Below are positions 23,131 to 29,069 of a DNA stretch of 37,698 bases, one piece after another. A program made the position numbers and the translations under genes. The stretch comes from a virus: the IMG/VR virus record IMGVR_UViG_3300006071_000034, positions 1-37,698 of that record; one strand, 5' to 3'. Below the pieces are notes generated by a model that ran no database searches, had not been told where the DNA came from, and saw only the letters and a program-made list of their open reading frames with translations. Positions within the stretch are counted from its first letter, which is position 1, and every line of letters begins with the position of its first letter.

Positions 23131-23339
23131 CCAGACCAGACATCGAAAATATCCGCGAAGCCTACACCGAATGGGAATGCAACCTGTGCAAGTGCAACGG
23201 ATGCGATAACACGGAAGAGATTGCTGGGTTTGTGCCGGACCTGCTGGCCTACATCGCCGAGCTGGAAATGGTCATGAAGGCCCTCAGGCAGCTTCATGAC
23301 TTGGCGGCGGGGTATCCGTTGCGGGATGACGCTCCATGA
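23127..23339 (+). CDS. Small Cys-cluster protein (70 aa)
   Basis: ATG 23127-23129 after AAGGAGAAGGGG, in an ATGA overlap with the preceding gene. The N-terminal third holds CNLCKCNGCDN, four cysteines within nine residues, which could bind zinc or an iron-sulfur cluster but does not match a standard finger. A helical C-terminal part follows (VPDLLAYIAELEMVMKALRQ). It is soluble. Role in the early operon unknown. Confidence 0.65.
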   Translation: MTRPDIENIREAYTEWECNLCKCNGCDNTEEIAGFVPDLLAYIAELEMVMKALRQLHDLAAGYPLRDDAP

Positions 23340-23491
23340 CCTCCGACGAGCGCTTCGACAAGCTGGATGCCTGGTTCGCCCCATACGAGCCGTGGTTCCT
23401 GGGCGTGTGCTGGGTTGGCATGGCCATTGCGACGGCATGGACCATCTATGGCATCGGGCCCATCATCGCCTATCACTTCGGGTTCCGGTGA
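23336..23491 (+). CDS. Single-span membrane micropeptide (51 aa)
   Basis: ATG 23336-23338 overlaps the preceding TGA, and its own TGA (23489-23491) overlaps the next ATG. It begins MTSDERFDKLDAWFAPYEPW and contains one strong membrane segment (FLGVCWVGMAIATAWTIYGI). It opens a run of tightly coupled membrane micropeptides. Superinfection exclusion or membrane-control roles are common for such phage peptides but are not shown here. Confidence 0.6.
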   Translation: MTSDERFDKLDAWFAPYEPWFLGVCWVGMAIATAWTIYGIGPIIAYHFGFR

Positions 23492-23601
23492 TGAGCCCCG
23501 AGCTCCTCGGCCTGCTGTGCCTGCTCGGATTCTTCGCGATCCCCAGCATGGCGGCTTGGTTGCTGGCTGACAAAGACGACGAGGAGGAGGACCCAGAATG
23601 A
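23491..23601 (+). CDS. Membrane micropeptide (36 aa)
   Basis: ATG 23491-23493 shares its first base with the last base of the preceding stop. The product is MSPELLGLLCLLGFFAIPSM followed by AAWLLADKDDEEEDPE: one membrane helix and a strongly acidic cytoplasmic tail. The GAGGAGGAGGACC encoding that tail also serves as the ribosome-binding site of the next gene. Confidence 0.55.
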   Translation: MSPELLGLLCLLGFFAIPSMAAWLLADKDDEEEDPE

Positions 23602-23747
23602 TCGTGCCGCTGTGGAGCCGCCTCTTCGTCGGCACCCTGCTGTTCCTCTGGGTCTGGTGCATCCAAGAGGAGGTCATGTTCCCGATTGCGTGCTACCTGC
23701 TGGTAGCGTCCGCCGTATACCTGCTGCCAGATGAACACGCGTCCTGA
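23598..23747 (+). CDS. Membrane micropeptide (49 aa)
   Basis: ATG 23598-23600 lies seven to nine bases after GAGGAGGAGG and overlaps the preceding TGA. The product MIVPLWSRLFVGTLLFLWVW continues CIQEEVMFPIACYLLVASAV and ends YLLPDEHAS, with two hydrophobic spans around a short acidic loop. It overlaps the next gene by 17 bases. Holin-like topology is possible, but the gene is in the early operon. Confidence 0.55.
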   Translation: MIVPLWSRLFVGTLLFLWVWCIQEEVMFPIACYLLVASAVYLLPDEHAS

Positions 23748-23904
23748 TCCCGCGGATCTGGACATAGTCCAGGACTCGGACGGGGCGCTGCGGGCCCCTA
23801 CCAGCCACGAACGCATGGAGAAGATCCGGGCGCAAGCTCGCGTCCGCGAGTGGATGCTGAAGGAGAATCCCTATCTCCGGAAAACAATATTGGCGCTGGA
23901 CTGA
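23731..23904 (+). CDS. Small charged protein (57 aa)
   Basis: ATG 23731-23733 lies within the end of the preceding gene. The product begins MNTRPDPADLDIVQDSDGAL and is a charged helix in its second half (SHERMEKIRAQARVREWMLK). No membrane segment. It is the last gene before a terminator at 24038-24073. Real coding status rests on the coupled layout and regular codon use. Confidence 0.5.
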   Translation: MNTRPDPADLDIVQDSDGALRAPTSHERMEKIRAQARVREWMLKENPYLRKTILALD

Positions 23905-24073
23905 TCATTTCTGCACCAACCGCCAACAATGAATCCATATGTTTGTCGGGGGCCGGGGTTGCGCGTTGAGACGACAGCGTGAGCCAGAAGAGCGGAACCG
24001 GCCAGTCTCCCTCCCCATGCCGCTCTTCATCGTCGAGGGCCCCCTGCTGGAATCCGCTGGCAGGGGGCCTTTT
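23905..24073 (+). ncRNA. Candidate structured small RNA ending at a terminator
   Basis: Gene-free stretch between the 57- and 47-residue genes. It contains a 9-bp stem (GAAGAGCGG 23987-23995 with CCGCTCTTC 24020-24028) ten bases ahead of a strong terminator hairpin. This is the plan of a compact trans-acting small RNA or a structured 3' UTR. No promoter could be assigned; a 17-codon frame at 23930 is not convincing. The alternative is simply the 3' end of the upstream operon message. Confidence 0.35.
24038..24073 (+). terminator. Rho-independent terminator in the early operon
   Basis: GGCCCCCTGC (24038-24047) pairs perfectly with GCAGGGGGCC (24060-24069) and is followed by TTTT (24070-24073). 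It divides the rightward operon into two transcription units, or acts as a point where antitermination could be applied. It is the clearest plus-strand terminator in the window. Confidence 0.8.
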
Positions 24074-24093
24074 CAAGAGGGAAGGGGGTTGCC

Positions 24094-24237
24094 ATGGGTC
24101 TTCTGGTCATTCTGAGCTTGGCGGCAATCTGCGGCGGTCTGGTCCTGGACGTGGTGGCGTGGTTCGCCCGCTTCCTGATTCTGATCGGGGTCATCGGCTT
24201 GGTGGTGGTCGCCCACAGCGTCTACCTGTTGATGTGA
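24094..24237 (+). CDS. Two-span membrane micropeptide (47 aa)
   Basis: ATG 24094-24096 after GAAGGGGG, 20 bases beyond the terminator. The product MGLLVILSLAAICGGLVLDV, then VAWFARFLILIGVIGLVVVA and HSVYLLM, is hydrophobic nearly throughout with a short central Arg/Asp. It could insert as two helices. It is the fourth membrane micropeptide in 900 bases. Function unknown. Confidence 0.55.
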   Translation: MGLLVILSLAAICGGLVLDVVAWFARFLILIGVIGLVVVAHSVYLLM

Positions 24238-24246
24238 GGTGGCGCC

Positions 24247-24579
24247 ATGGGCGAAGTCATCATGCTGAATAAGAACAAGGTGGTGAACCACATCGAGGTT
24301 CGCCGCAAGGCGCTGGCCAGCCTGATGAGCACCTTCGTGGATTCGGCAGCCGCCATCCAGGGGGTTGCGATCATCGCCCAGCTGACGGATGGGACGTTCG
24401 AATGCGGCTGGACGCCGACCCAATCGGGAGACGCTCTGGAATACGTCGAGGCCCTGGAAAGGGACATGTTCAACGAGGCCGGCCCTAGGGACCTGGTGGA
24501 CCAACTGGGCACGCCCGATCCCGAATATGACGTGCTGGTTGATGAGGTCGAGGAAGTCGGCCTGAAAGACGATGATTGA
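24247..24579 (+). CDS. Hypothetical acidic protein (110 aa)
   Basis: ATG 24247-24249 with GAGGTGG upstream. It begins MGEVIMLNKNKVVNHIEVRR, with a helical middle and a strongly acidic end (VLVDEVEEVGLKDDD). The central FVDSAAAIQGVAIIAQLTDG and WTPTQSGDALEYVEALERDM could form a small alpha/beta fold. It overlaps the homing-endonuclease-like gene by eight bases. No family recognised. Confidence 0.68.
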   Translation: MGEVIMLNKNKVVNHIEVRRKALASLMSTFVDSAAAIQGVAIIAQLTDGTFECGWTPTQSGDALEYVEALERDMFNEAGPRDLVDQLGTPDPEYDVLVDEVEEVGLKDDD

Positions 24580-25054
24580 TGGAACCGGCCCCCTTACGCC
24601 ACGGGAGCGGGAGATTGGTCATTCGATGGCCGGCGTCATGGCCGGCGAGGCTTGCTTCTTCATAGACCGAACGGGAGACCACTACCAGCTGGGATGCGCC
24701 ATCGAGGTGCGCGATGACGACCAGGAGATGGTCGAGATCGTGCACTCGCACGTTGGCGGCATTCTGTCCTATCGGTTGCCGCGCCCGAACTGTCCGAAAG
24801 GGGCCAATCCCAGCGTCGTATGGAGAGCCAGAGATCGCGAGTCGCTGGCCCGGATCGTCCGGCTCCTGGACGAGTGCCCGCTGCCCGGCAAGAAGCAGCG
24901 CGATTACCTGATCTGGCGCGAGGCCTTTGACGTCGCCGCCTGGAAGGACGGCGAGGCTCGCCGCGCCCGGATGGCAGACCTGAAAAAGGCCCTGCACATC
25001 GTCAAAGAATATCGCCCCAATCCAAATAACACGCGGGTCAATCAAGCAGCTTGA
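24572..25054 (+). CDS. LAGLIDADG-like homing endonuclease
   Basis: 160 residues from ATG 24572-24574. The motif GVMAGEACFFID (about residues 21-32) is a degenerate LAGLIDADG helix with its acidic residue (AGE). It is followed by the family's usual pattern of a beta strand (YQLGCAIEVRDDDQEMV), an LGG-like turn (HVGGILSYRLPR), a VVWRARDRESLARIVRLL segment, and PLPGKKQRDYLIWREAFDV. A single motif implies it acts as a homodimer to cut a long DNA site. It is free-standing: no interrupted host gene or intron is visible around it. It may promote spread of this locus among related phages. Confidence 0.75.
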   Translation: MIDGTGPLTPREREIGHSMAGVMAGEACFFIDRTGDHYQLGCAIEVRDDDQEMVEIVHSHVGGILSYRLPRPNCPKGANPSVVWRARDRESLARIVRLLDECPLPGKKQRDYLIWREAFDVAAWKDGEARRARMADLKKALHIVKEYRPNPNNTRVNQAA

Positions 25055-25091
25055 ACCCAAATCCTGAGGGAACAACCAAGGGGGGTTCGTC

Positions 25092-25931
25092 ATGACTGCA
25101 ACCGTGAAGATGCTGCTGGCCGGGATGCCCGGCTCGGGCAAGACCAAGCGAATCGAGACACTGCCTGCCGACAAGTGCTATGTGCTGGACCTGGAGGCCG
25201 GCACGCTGTCCATCTCCCAGGAGTGGAAGGAGGCTGCCGGCAAGCGCGTGCTGTCAGTCGGCAAGGCCGCGGCACACTTCGGGCTGACCGAGTTTCAGAT
25301 GTCCCAGTTGCTGGTCACCTGGATATCCGGGCCCGATCCCTCGGCGCCGGCCGGTGCCCCATACGGCAGCGACATGTACGCCACCGCCGTCAAGGCGATG
25401 GGTGGCAAGTTCGAGGACAAGTTCCCCGGCACGGAGTTCGTGGTCTTCGACTCGATCACCGAGCTGTCCAGGCGGTCGCTGACCTTCGCCCAGGTCCAGC
25501 CTGAGGCCTTCTCGGAGAAGACCGGCAAGCCCGACCTGAGAGGAGCCTATGGAATCCATGGCCGCCAGTTGGTCGCCATGTCCCAGCGCCTGCAAAGGGC
25601 TCCCTATAATGTGATCATGTCCTGCATCATCACCAAGGACAAGGAGACCGGCATGTGGGAGCTGGCCATGGACGGCACCATGGCCGCGCACGCCCTGCCT
25701 GGAATCTTCGACGAGGTGATCATCCTGGGCGTGTTCGAGCGCGAGAACGGCGGGGACCCGTATCGGGCCTTCATCTGCAATGCCCAGAACAAGCACGGCT
25801 TCACGTTCGCCAAGGACCGGTCCGGCACCCTGGAGACGGTCGAGCCGTCGCACCTGGGCAGGCTGATTCAGAAGATCCAGACGGCGCCCCAGCGCCCGAT
25901 CTCGGATTACGACCTGCCGGAGGGGGTGTGA
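25092..25931 (+). CDS. Sak4-like RecA-fold recombination ATPase
   Basis: 279 residues from ATG 25092-25094 after GGGGGG. Walker A is LLAGMPGSGKTKR (GMPGSGKT, about residues 11-18). A Walker B strand is TEFVVFDSITELS (about 113-125). Further RecA-core strands include YNVIMSCIITKDK and EVIILGVFER. Proteins of this AAA_24/Sak4 type anneal or pair single-stranded DNA with the phage SSB in recombination-dependent replication, and the SSB gene follows about 1.4 kb downstream. Length is normal. A replicative helicase loader is the less likely alternative. Confidence 0.85.
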   Translation: MTATVKMLLAGMPGSGKTKRIETLPADKCYVLDLEAGTLSISQEWKEAAGKRVLSVGKAAAHFGLTEFQMSQLLVTWISGPDPSAPAGAPYGSDMYATAVKAMGGKFEDKFPGTEFVVFDSITELSRRSLTFAQVQPEAFSEKTGKPDLRGAYGIHGRQLVAMSQRLQRAPYNVIMSCIITKDKETGMWELAMDGTMAAHALPGIFDEVIILGVFERENGGDPYRAFICNAQNKHGFTFAKDRSGTLETVEPSHLGRLIQKIQTAPQRPISDYDLPEGV

Positions 25932-25933
25932 CC

Positions 25934-26155
25934 ATGGCCATCACCTACGACAACCTGAACCTGGCTGGTATCCGCAAGGGTCGCCAGTTCCAGTCGCCCG
26001 ACCCGCAGTCCAAGGTCTACGGCAAGACCGAGGACGGCAAGTTCAACAAGGCGATGGCCACCAAGGTCTTCCATTCGATCAGGAACGACCTGATCAGGGA
26101 GGCCGCGGGCCGCTGGTATTCGGGCAAAAAGCCTGGCCAGCTTCCGCACCAGTGA
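25934..26155 (+). CDS. Small basic protein after the Sak4 gene (73 aa)
   Basis: ATG 25934-25936, two bases after the preceding TGA, with GAGGGGGTG in the upstream reading. It begins MAITYDNLNLAGIRKGRQFQ and is basic and soluble (GKFNKAMATKVFHSIRNDLI, GRWYSGKKPGQLPHQ). Its tight coupling suggests an accessory role to the ATPase or DNA binding. No family recognised. Confidence 0.65.
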   Translation: MAITYDNLNLAGIRKGRQFQSPDPQSKVYGKTEDGKFNKAMATKVFHSIRNDLIREAAGRWYSGKKPGQLPHQ

Positions 26156-26158
26156 TCC

Positions 26159-26260
26159 ATGGCTGGTGGTGGCCGTAGAATCTGGCAGGTGGTCTATCAA
26201 CTGACCATGTGGATAACCTGCTGGTTCATCTGCGCCGGCGTAGTCCGGCACTGGGGGTGA
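26159..26260 (+). CDS. Possible membrane micropeptide (33 aa)
   Basis: ATG 26159-26161 to TGA 26258-26260. The product MAGGGRRIWQVVYQLTMWIT plus CWFICAGVVRHWG has a basic N-terminus and one hydrophobic span. The ribosome-binding site is poor, so translation depends on coupling to the gene before it. Kept at low confidence because it fills an otherwise empty gap. Confidence 0.35.
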   Translation: MAGGGRRIWQVVYQLTMWITCWFICAGVVRHWG

Positions 26261-26263
26261 GGG

Positions 26264-26530
26264 ATGAGCAACATGGACGGGGACATCGTGGTGCTGGGCA
26301 GGGTGGCCCAGTTGATCGAAGGCCAGCCGCGGGCCACCGACGAGGACCTGATCAAGGCCTTTCGGGAAGGGATGGCAGTTGGGCGGGCTTCCGAGCTCCA
26401 AGCCTGCTGGGACCTGGCGGGCAACATGGAGCACGAGAGCCGCTTCCTGGGCAACCATGATTGGGACATGGGCTACCAGGCGGCCCAGGACCAGATCACG
26501 GACGCCATCGCTCTCAGGATGCTGGGATGA
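26264..26530 (+). CDS. Hypothetical protein (88 aa)
   Basis: ATG 26264-26266 with GGTGAGGG upstream. It begins MSNMDGDIVVLGRVAQLIEG and is largely helical (TDEDLIKAFREGMAVGRASE, QACWDLAGNMEHESRFLGNH). Slightly acidic, no membrane segment. Ends in an ATGA overlap with a membrane micropeptide. Family unknown. Confidence 0.65.
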   Translation: MSNMDGDIVVLGRVAQLIEGQPRATDEDLIKAFREGMAVGRASELQACWDLAGNMEHESRFLGNHDWDMGYQAAQDQITDAIALRMLG

Positions 26531-26682
26531 GCCCGCTCGCAAAGGCCTTCCTGGTTGGGAATCTGGTGGCCGTCGGCATGGCCGTGGCCTGGTGCTCGCT
26601 GGTCATGGAACTGCTGGGTGACCGCCGGGCCTACACGGCCCATGACCGGATGCGGGAGCTGGCCAAGAGGCGCCCGTTCTAG
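26527..26682 (+). CDS. Single-span membrane micropeptide (51 aa)
   Basis: ATG 26527-26529 in ATGA overlap; TAG stop. MSPLAKAFLVGNLVAVGMAV continues AWCSLVMELLG as a membrane span, then a basic cytoplasmic tail (RRAYTAHDRMRELAKRRPF). It ends at a GC-rich hairpin (26682-26712, GGGGGGC with GCCCCCC) that separates it from a converging minus-strand gene. Role unknown. Confidence 0.6.
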   Translation: MSPLAKAFLVGNLVAVGMAVAWCSLVMELLGDRRAYTAHDRMRELAKRRPF

Positions 26683-26712
26683 GGGGGCTGTCGGGGGACC
26701 TTGCGGCCCCCC
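26682..26712. terminator. GC-rich hairpin between converging genes
   Basis: GGGGGG (26682-26687) pairs with CCCCCC (26707-26712), extended by C/G, immediately at the stop of the membrane micropeptide and eight bases from the stop of the converging minus-strand gene. No T-tract is seen on either strand, so a shared bidirectional barrier or RNA-end structure is more likely than a classical terminator. Confidence 0.4.
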
Positions 26713-26719
26713 GATACCC

Positions 26720-27160
26720 TTACGACCTTGAGTCTGCTATCGCCTGCTTTGACAGGAAGACAACAATCTCAGGATGGAACCGGCACTTTGTTCCTTTCGC
26801 GAACATCTCCCAGAACTCGTAAGCGTCAGCCTCGTTGTTCAGGTCGGAAGCGCCGATCCAGAAGAGGCTCTCGCCGCGCCGGTCGTAGAGGAAAAGCAAT
26901 AAGCCTCCCGCCACTAGCCAAGCACGCTGCTTGATCGAGCACTTTTGTATCACGCTGTTCATGCGCTCTGCCAAAGTTCTCGTCTCTTCCTCGGGCACGA
27001 GATCCGCGCACACCGTGTTGATGAAAACCGTTCCGTTTTCCGATGCTTGCGCAATCGCAGCCACCAGGTCCCCAATCGGGCCGTACTTCTGCGGGTGGTT
27101 GTCGTTCGCCGCGGCGTTGGCGTTGGCGTTGGTCTTCCTAGTCCGCTTCGCGTTCGTCAT
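26720..27160 (-). CDS. Lower-GC orphan gene on the opposite strand (146 aa)
   Basis: ATG 27158-27160 with AGGAG seven bases upstream; TAA stop. The open frame extends further upstream, but that part would cover the SSB leader and lacks a start signal. The N-terminus is low-complexity (TNANANAAANDN), from a GCGTTG-type DNA repeat. The middle is helical (GDLVAAIAQASENGTVFINT), followed by a hydrophobic strand (AWLVAGGLLLFLYDRRGESL). A leftward TTGGTC/TATCAA pair with an 18-base spacer near 27185-27214 could be its promoter. The base composition is visibly lower in GC than its neighbours. It looks like a moron gene expressed on its own. Function unknown. Confidence 0.65.
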   Translation of the reverse strand: MTNAKRTRKTNANANAAANDNHPQKYGPIGDLVAAIAQASENGTVFINTVCADLVPEEETRTLAERMNSVIQKCSIKQRAWLVAGGLLLFLYDRRGESLFWIGASDLNNEADAYEFWEMFAKGTKCRFHPEIVVFLSKQAIADSRS

Positions 27161-27359
27161 GTCAAGTCTCCTGCGTTGATGTTTGATATCCCCACTTTGT
27201 GAGAGGGACCAAAGCATTGCTGCCGGAGGGGCCTTCCATGGACCTGGCGCCGGCAGTTTCGCCGAGCTGGCAGAAATGTCAAGCCGGTTGAAAAAAGTTT
27301 GTGCCAACGACCCCCCACGATTCCATATCCCCCTGAGGAAAGCAGAGGGGGGACAAGAC

Positions 27360-27908
27360 ATGTTGGACTTCGACGGAGCAATCACCCAGGGACCGATCCC
27401 GGACGGGACTTTGGTCTGGGCAACTTTCAACACCGATGGTGTCGAGCGCACTGGTGGCTCGGGCAACAAGTACCTGAAATACACCCTCAAGGTCTCTGAA
27501 GGCGCTTACGCCAACAGGGTGATCAACGGCGTGCTGATGCTGTCGGGCACCAACGCCAAGGGCGTGGACATGCGCAAGCAGACGATGGGCAAGATCCTGT
27601 CCCTGCTCGAGGCCAACGACAAGACGGCAGCCGACTTCCAGGGCAAGGCCCCGGTCGAGCTTAACGGGTTCCGCGGCGGCTTCAAGCTCAGCGTGGACAG
27701 GGACGGCCAGAACAACGTCCCCGACTGGGGCTGGCTAAGCCCCAAACAGGCTCCGCGCGACTGGGCAAGGCTGTGTGCTGGCGACTGCGCCCCGAAAGGA
27801 ACACCCAGGGCCGCCGTCGCGGGCCGTCCCGCCGTCGTTCCGGTCATGGCCGCACCCATCGTTCTGACGGTTCCCGCCCAGGACGACTCGGACGACATCC
27901 CGTTCTGA
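27360..27908 (+). CDS. Single-stranded DNA-binding protein (DDIPF tail)
   Basis: 182 residues from ATG 27360-27362 after GGGGGGACAAG; an upstream extension of the frame lacks a start signal. The body is a beta-barrel-like phage SSB of the DUF669 style (PDGTLVWATFNTDGVERTGG, GNKYLKYTLKVSEGAYANRV, FRGGFKLSVDRDGQNNVPDW). The last residues are DDSDDIPF, the conserved acidic tip by which SSBs recruit partner proteins. It should coat ssDNA for the Sak4-like ATPase, the VapE-type helicase and the nucleases encoded nearby. No catalytic residues. Confidence 0.85.
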   Translation: MLDFDGAITQGPIPDGTLVWATFNTDGVERTGGSGNKYLKYTLKVSEGAYANRVINGVLMLSGTNAKGVDMRKQTMGKILSLLEANDKTAADFQGKAPVELNGFRGGFKLSVDRDGQNNVPDWGWLSPKQAPRDWARLCAGDCAPKGTPRAAVAGRPAVVPVMAAPIVLTVPAQDDSDDIPF

Positions 27909-27920
27909 CAGGAGGCTGAG

Positions 27921-28187
27921 ATGGAGGGGATCACGGAATCCAACGCGAGGGCCCTGATGCTGGCGGTGATAAACCAGCTGATCGTGGATGCGTGCTGGAC
28001 AGAGCCGGGCCCCTCCCCCTCCTCGGGGGCCGCGAAGTGGCGCCGCGAGCAGGAGCAGGCCTGTGCGGATGCCAAGGACTTTCTGAGCGACGACCAGGCG
28101 ATGCAACGCATCTGCGATCTGGCAGACGTTGACGTGGGTCTGGTCAGGACTGCCTACAAGCGGAGGGCGGCAGATGCTGGAGTTTGA
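27921..28187 (+). CDS. Small helical protein (88 aa)
   Basis: ATG 27921-27923 after AGGAGG. It begins MEGITESNARALMLAVINQL and is mostly helix (KWRREQEQACADAKDFLSDD, ADVDVGLVRTAYKRRAADA), with an HTH-like last third. It overlaps the nuclease gene by 14 bases. Possibly a DNA-binding accessory; no family recognised. Confidence 0.65.
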   Translation: MEGITESNARALMLAVINQLIVDACWTEPGPSPSSGAAKWRREQEQACADAKDFLSDDQAMQRICDLADVDVGLVRTAYKRRAADAGV

Positions 28188-28980
28188 GTGGGGCCCAAGG
28201 GACGTCACCGACCAGGTGCTGCCCTATCTGGATCTGGCCATTCTGGAAAAGCACGAAGCGGAGCCCCCGAGAGACTATTTGGGGGCTTCTGCCATTGGGG
28301 ACCCGTGCGAGCGCAAGGTGGCCTATGGCTACCAGAACCGCAAGGATCCAATGGCCCGCCAGTTCCCGGCCAGGGTGCTGCGCATTTTTGACCATGGCCA
28401 TGCCACCGAGCCCCGGCTGGCCGGATATATCAAGGACGCCGGGTTTGATCTGAGAACGACAAACGACGACGGCGACCAGTTCGGTTTCACGGCCTTTGGC
28501 GGCAAGTTCGCCGGCCACTGCGACGGTATCCTGTTGAGCGGCCCTGGGCTGGTCGGCTGGCCCCGGCTGTGGGAAGCCAAGAGCATGAAGGACGAGCTGT
28601 TCAAGCAGCTTGTCCGGGAAGGCGTCAAGAAAGCCTTCCAGACGTATTACGCCCAGATTCAGGTCTACCAGGCTCTGGTGACCGACTTCGGCGATCTGAC
28701 CACGTATCCGGCGTTGTTCACGGCCCTGAACAAGGACACGGACGACATCCATTTCGAGGAAGTCCAGCATGATCCTGTGGAGGCGGCCCGGTGCATAGAG
28801 TTGGCCCGCAAGATCTGCAACATGGGCTGGGGCGCGGATGCATTCACGCGCCGCTACATGGACCAGAACGACTACAGGTGCAAAATGTGCAACTGGCGCC
28901 AGGCGTGCTGGAGTCCCTTCGAGGTCAAGCTGGTGCCGTTGGTGCTGGCGAATATGGATAGCCCACCCGACTTTATTTGA
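28174..28980 (+). CDS. PD-(D/E)XK exonuclease with Fe-S cysteines (Cas4/RecB-like)
   Basis: 268 residues from ATG 28174-28176 with GGAGGG eight bases upstream. Nuclease residues are D117 in GHCDGIL, and E134/K136 in LWEAKSM, followed by the Q motif YYAQIQVYQ. Four cysteines, C45 in GDPCERKVAYG and C236/C239/C245 in YRCKMCNWRQACW, have the one-plus-three spacing of the [4Fe-4S] cluster in Cas4 and AddB-type nucleases. It would resect DNA ends for Sak4/SSB recombination. Size is right for the Cas4-like group. It is not part of a CRISPR locus: no repeats or cas1/cas2 genes are present. Confidence 0.88.
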   Translation: MLEFEWGPRDVTDQVLPYLDLAILEKHEAEPPRDYLGASAIGDPCERKVAYGYQNRKDPMARQFPARVLRIFDHGHATEPRLAGYIKDAGFDLRTTNDDGDQFGFTAFGGKFAGHCDGILLSGPGLVGWPRLWEAKSMKDELFKQLVREGVKKAFQTYYAQIQVYQALVTDFGDLTTYPALFTALNKDTDDIHFEEVQHDPVEAARCIELARKICNMGWGADAFTRRYMDQNDYRCKMCNWRQACWSPFEVKLVPLVLANMDSPPDFI

Positions 28981-29069
28981 GCAGGTCGCGGGTCGTCTGG
29001 GAACGACGCACCCAGATGGATAGCAGAGGCGGTGGCTTCAACGGCCCCCGCCCGAGAGGGGGGTAAATC

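Noticed and set aside
28174-28980. Cas4 of a CRISPR system
   Set aside because: The fold is Cas4-like, but no repeats, spacers, cas1 or cas2 are present. It belongs to the phage recombination operon.
29016-29066. 16-codon leader peptide before the VapE gene
   Set aside because: It overlaps the ribosome-binding site of VapE and has no special codons or attenuator hairpin. Real translation is possible but unsupported.
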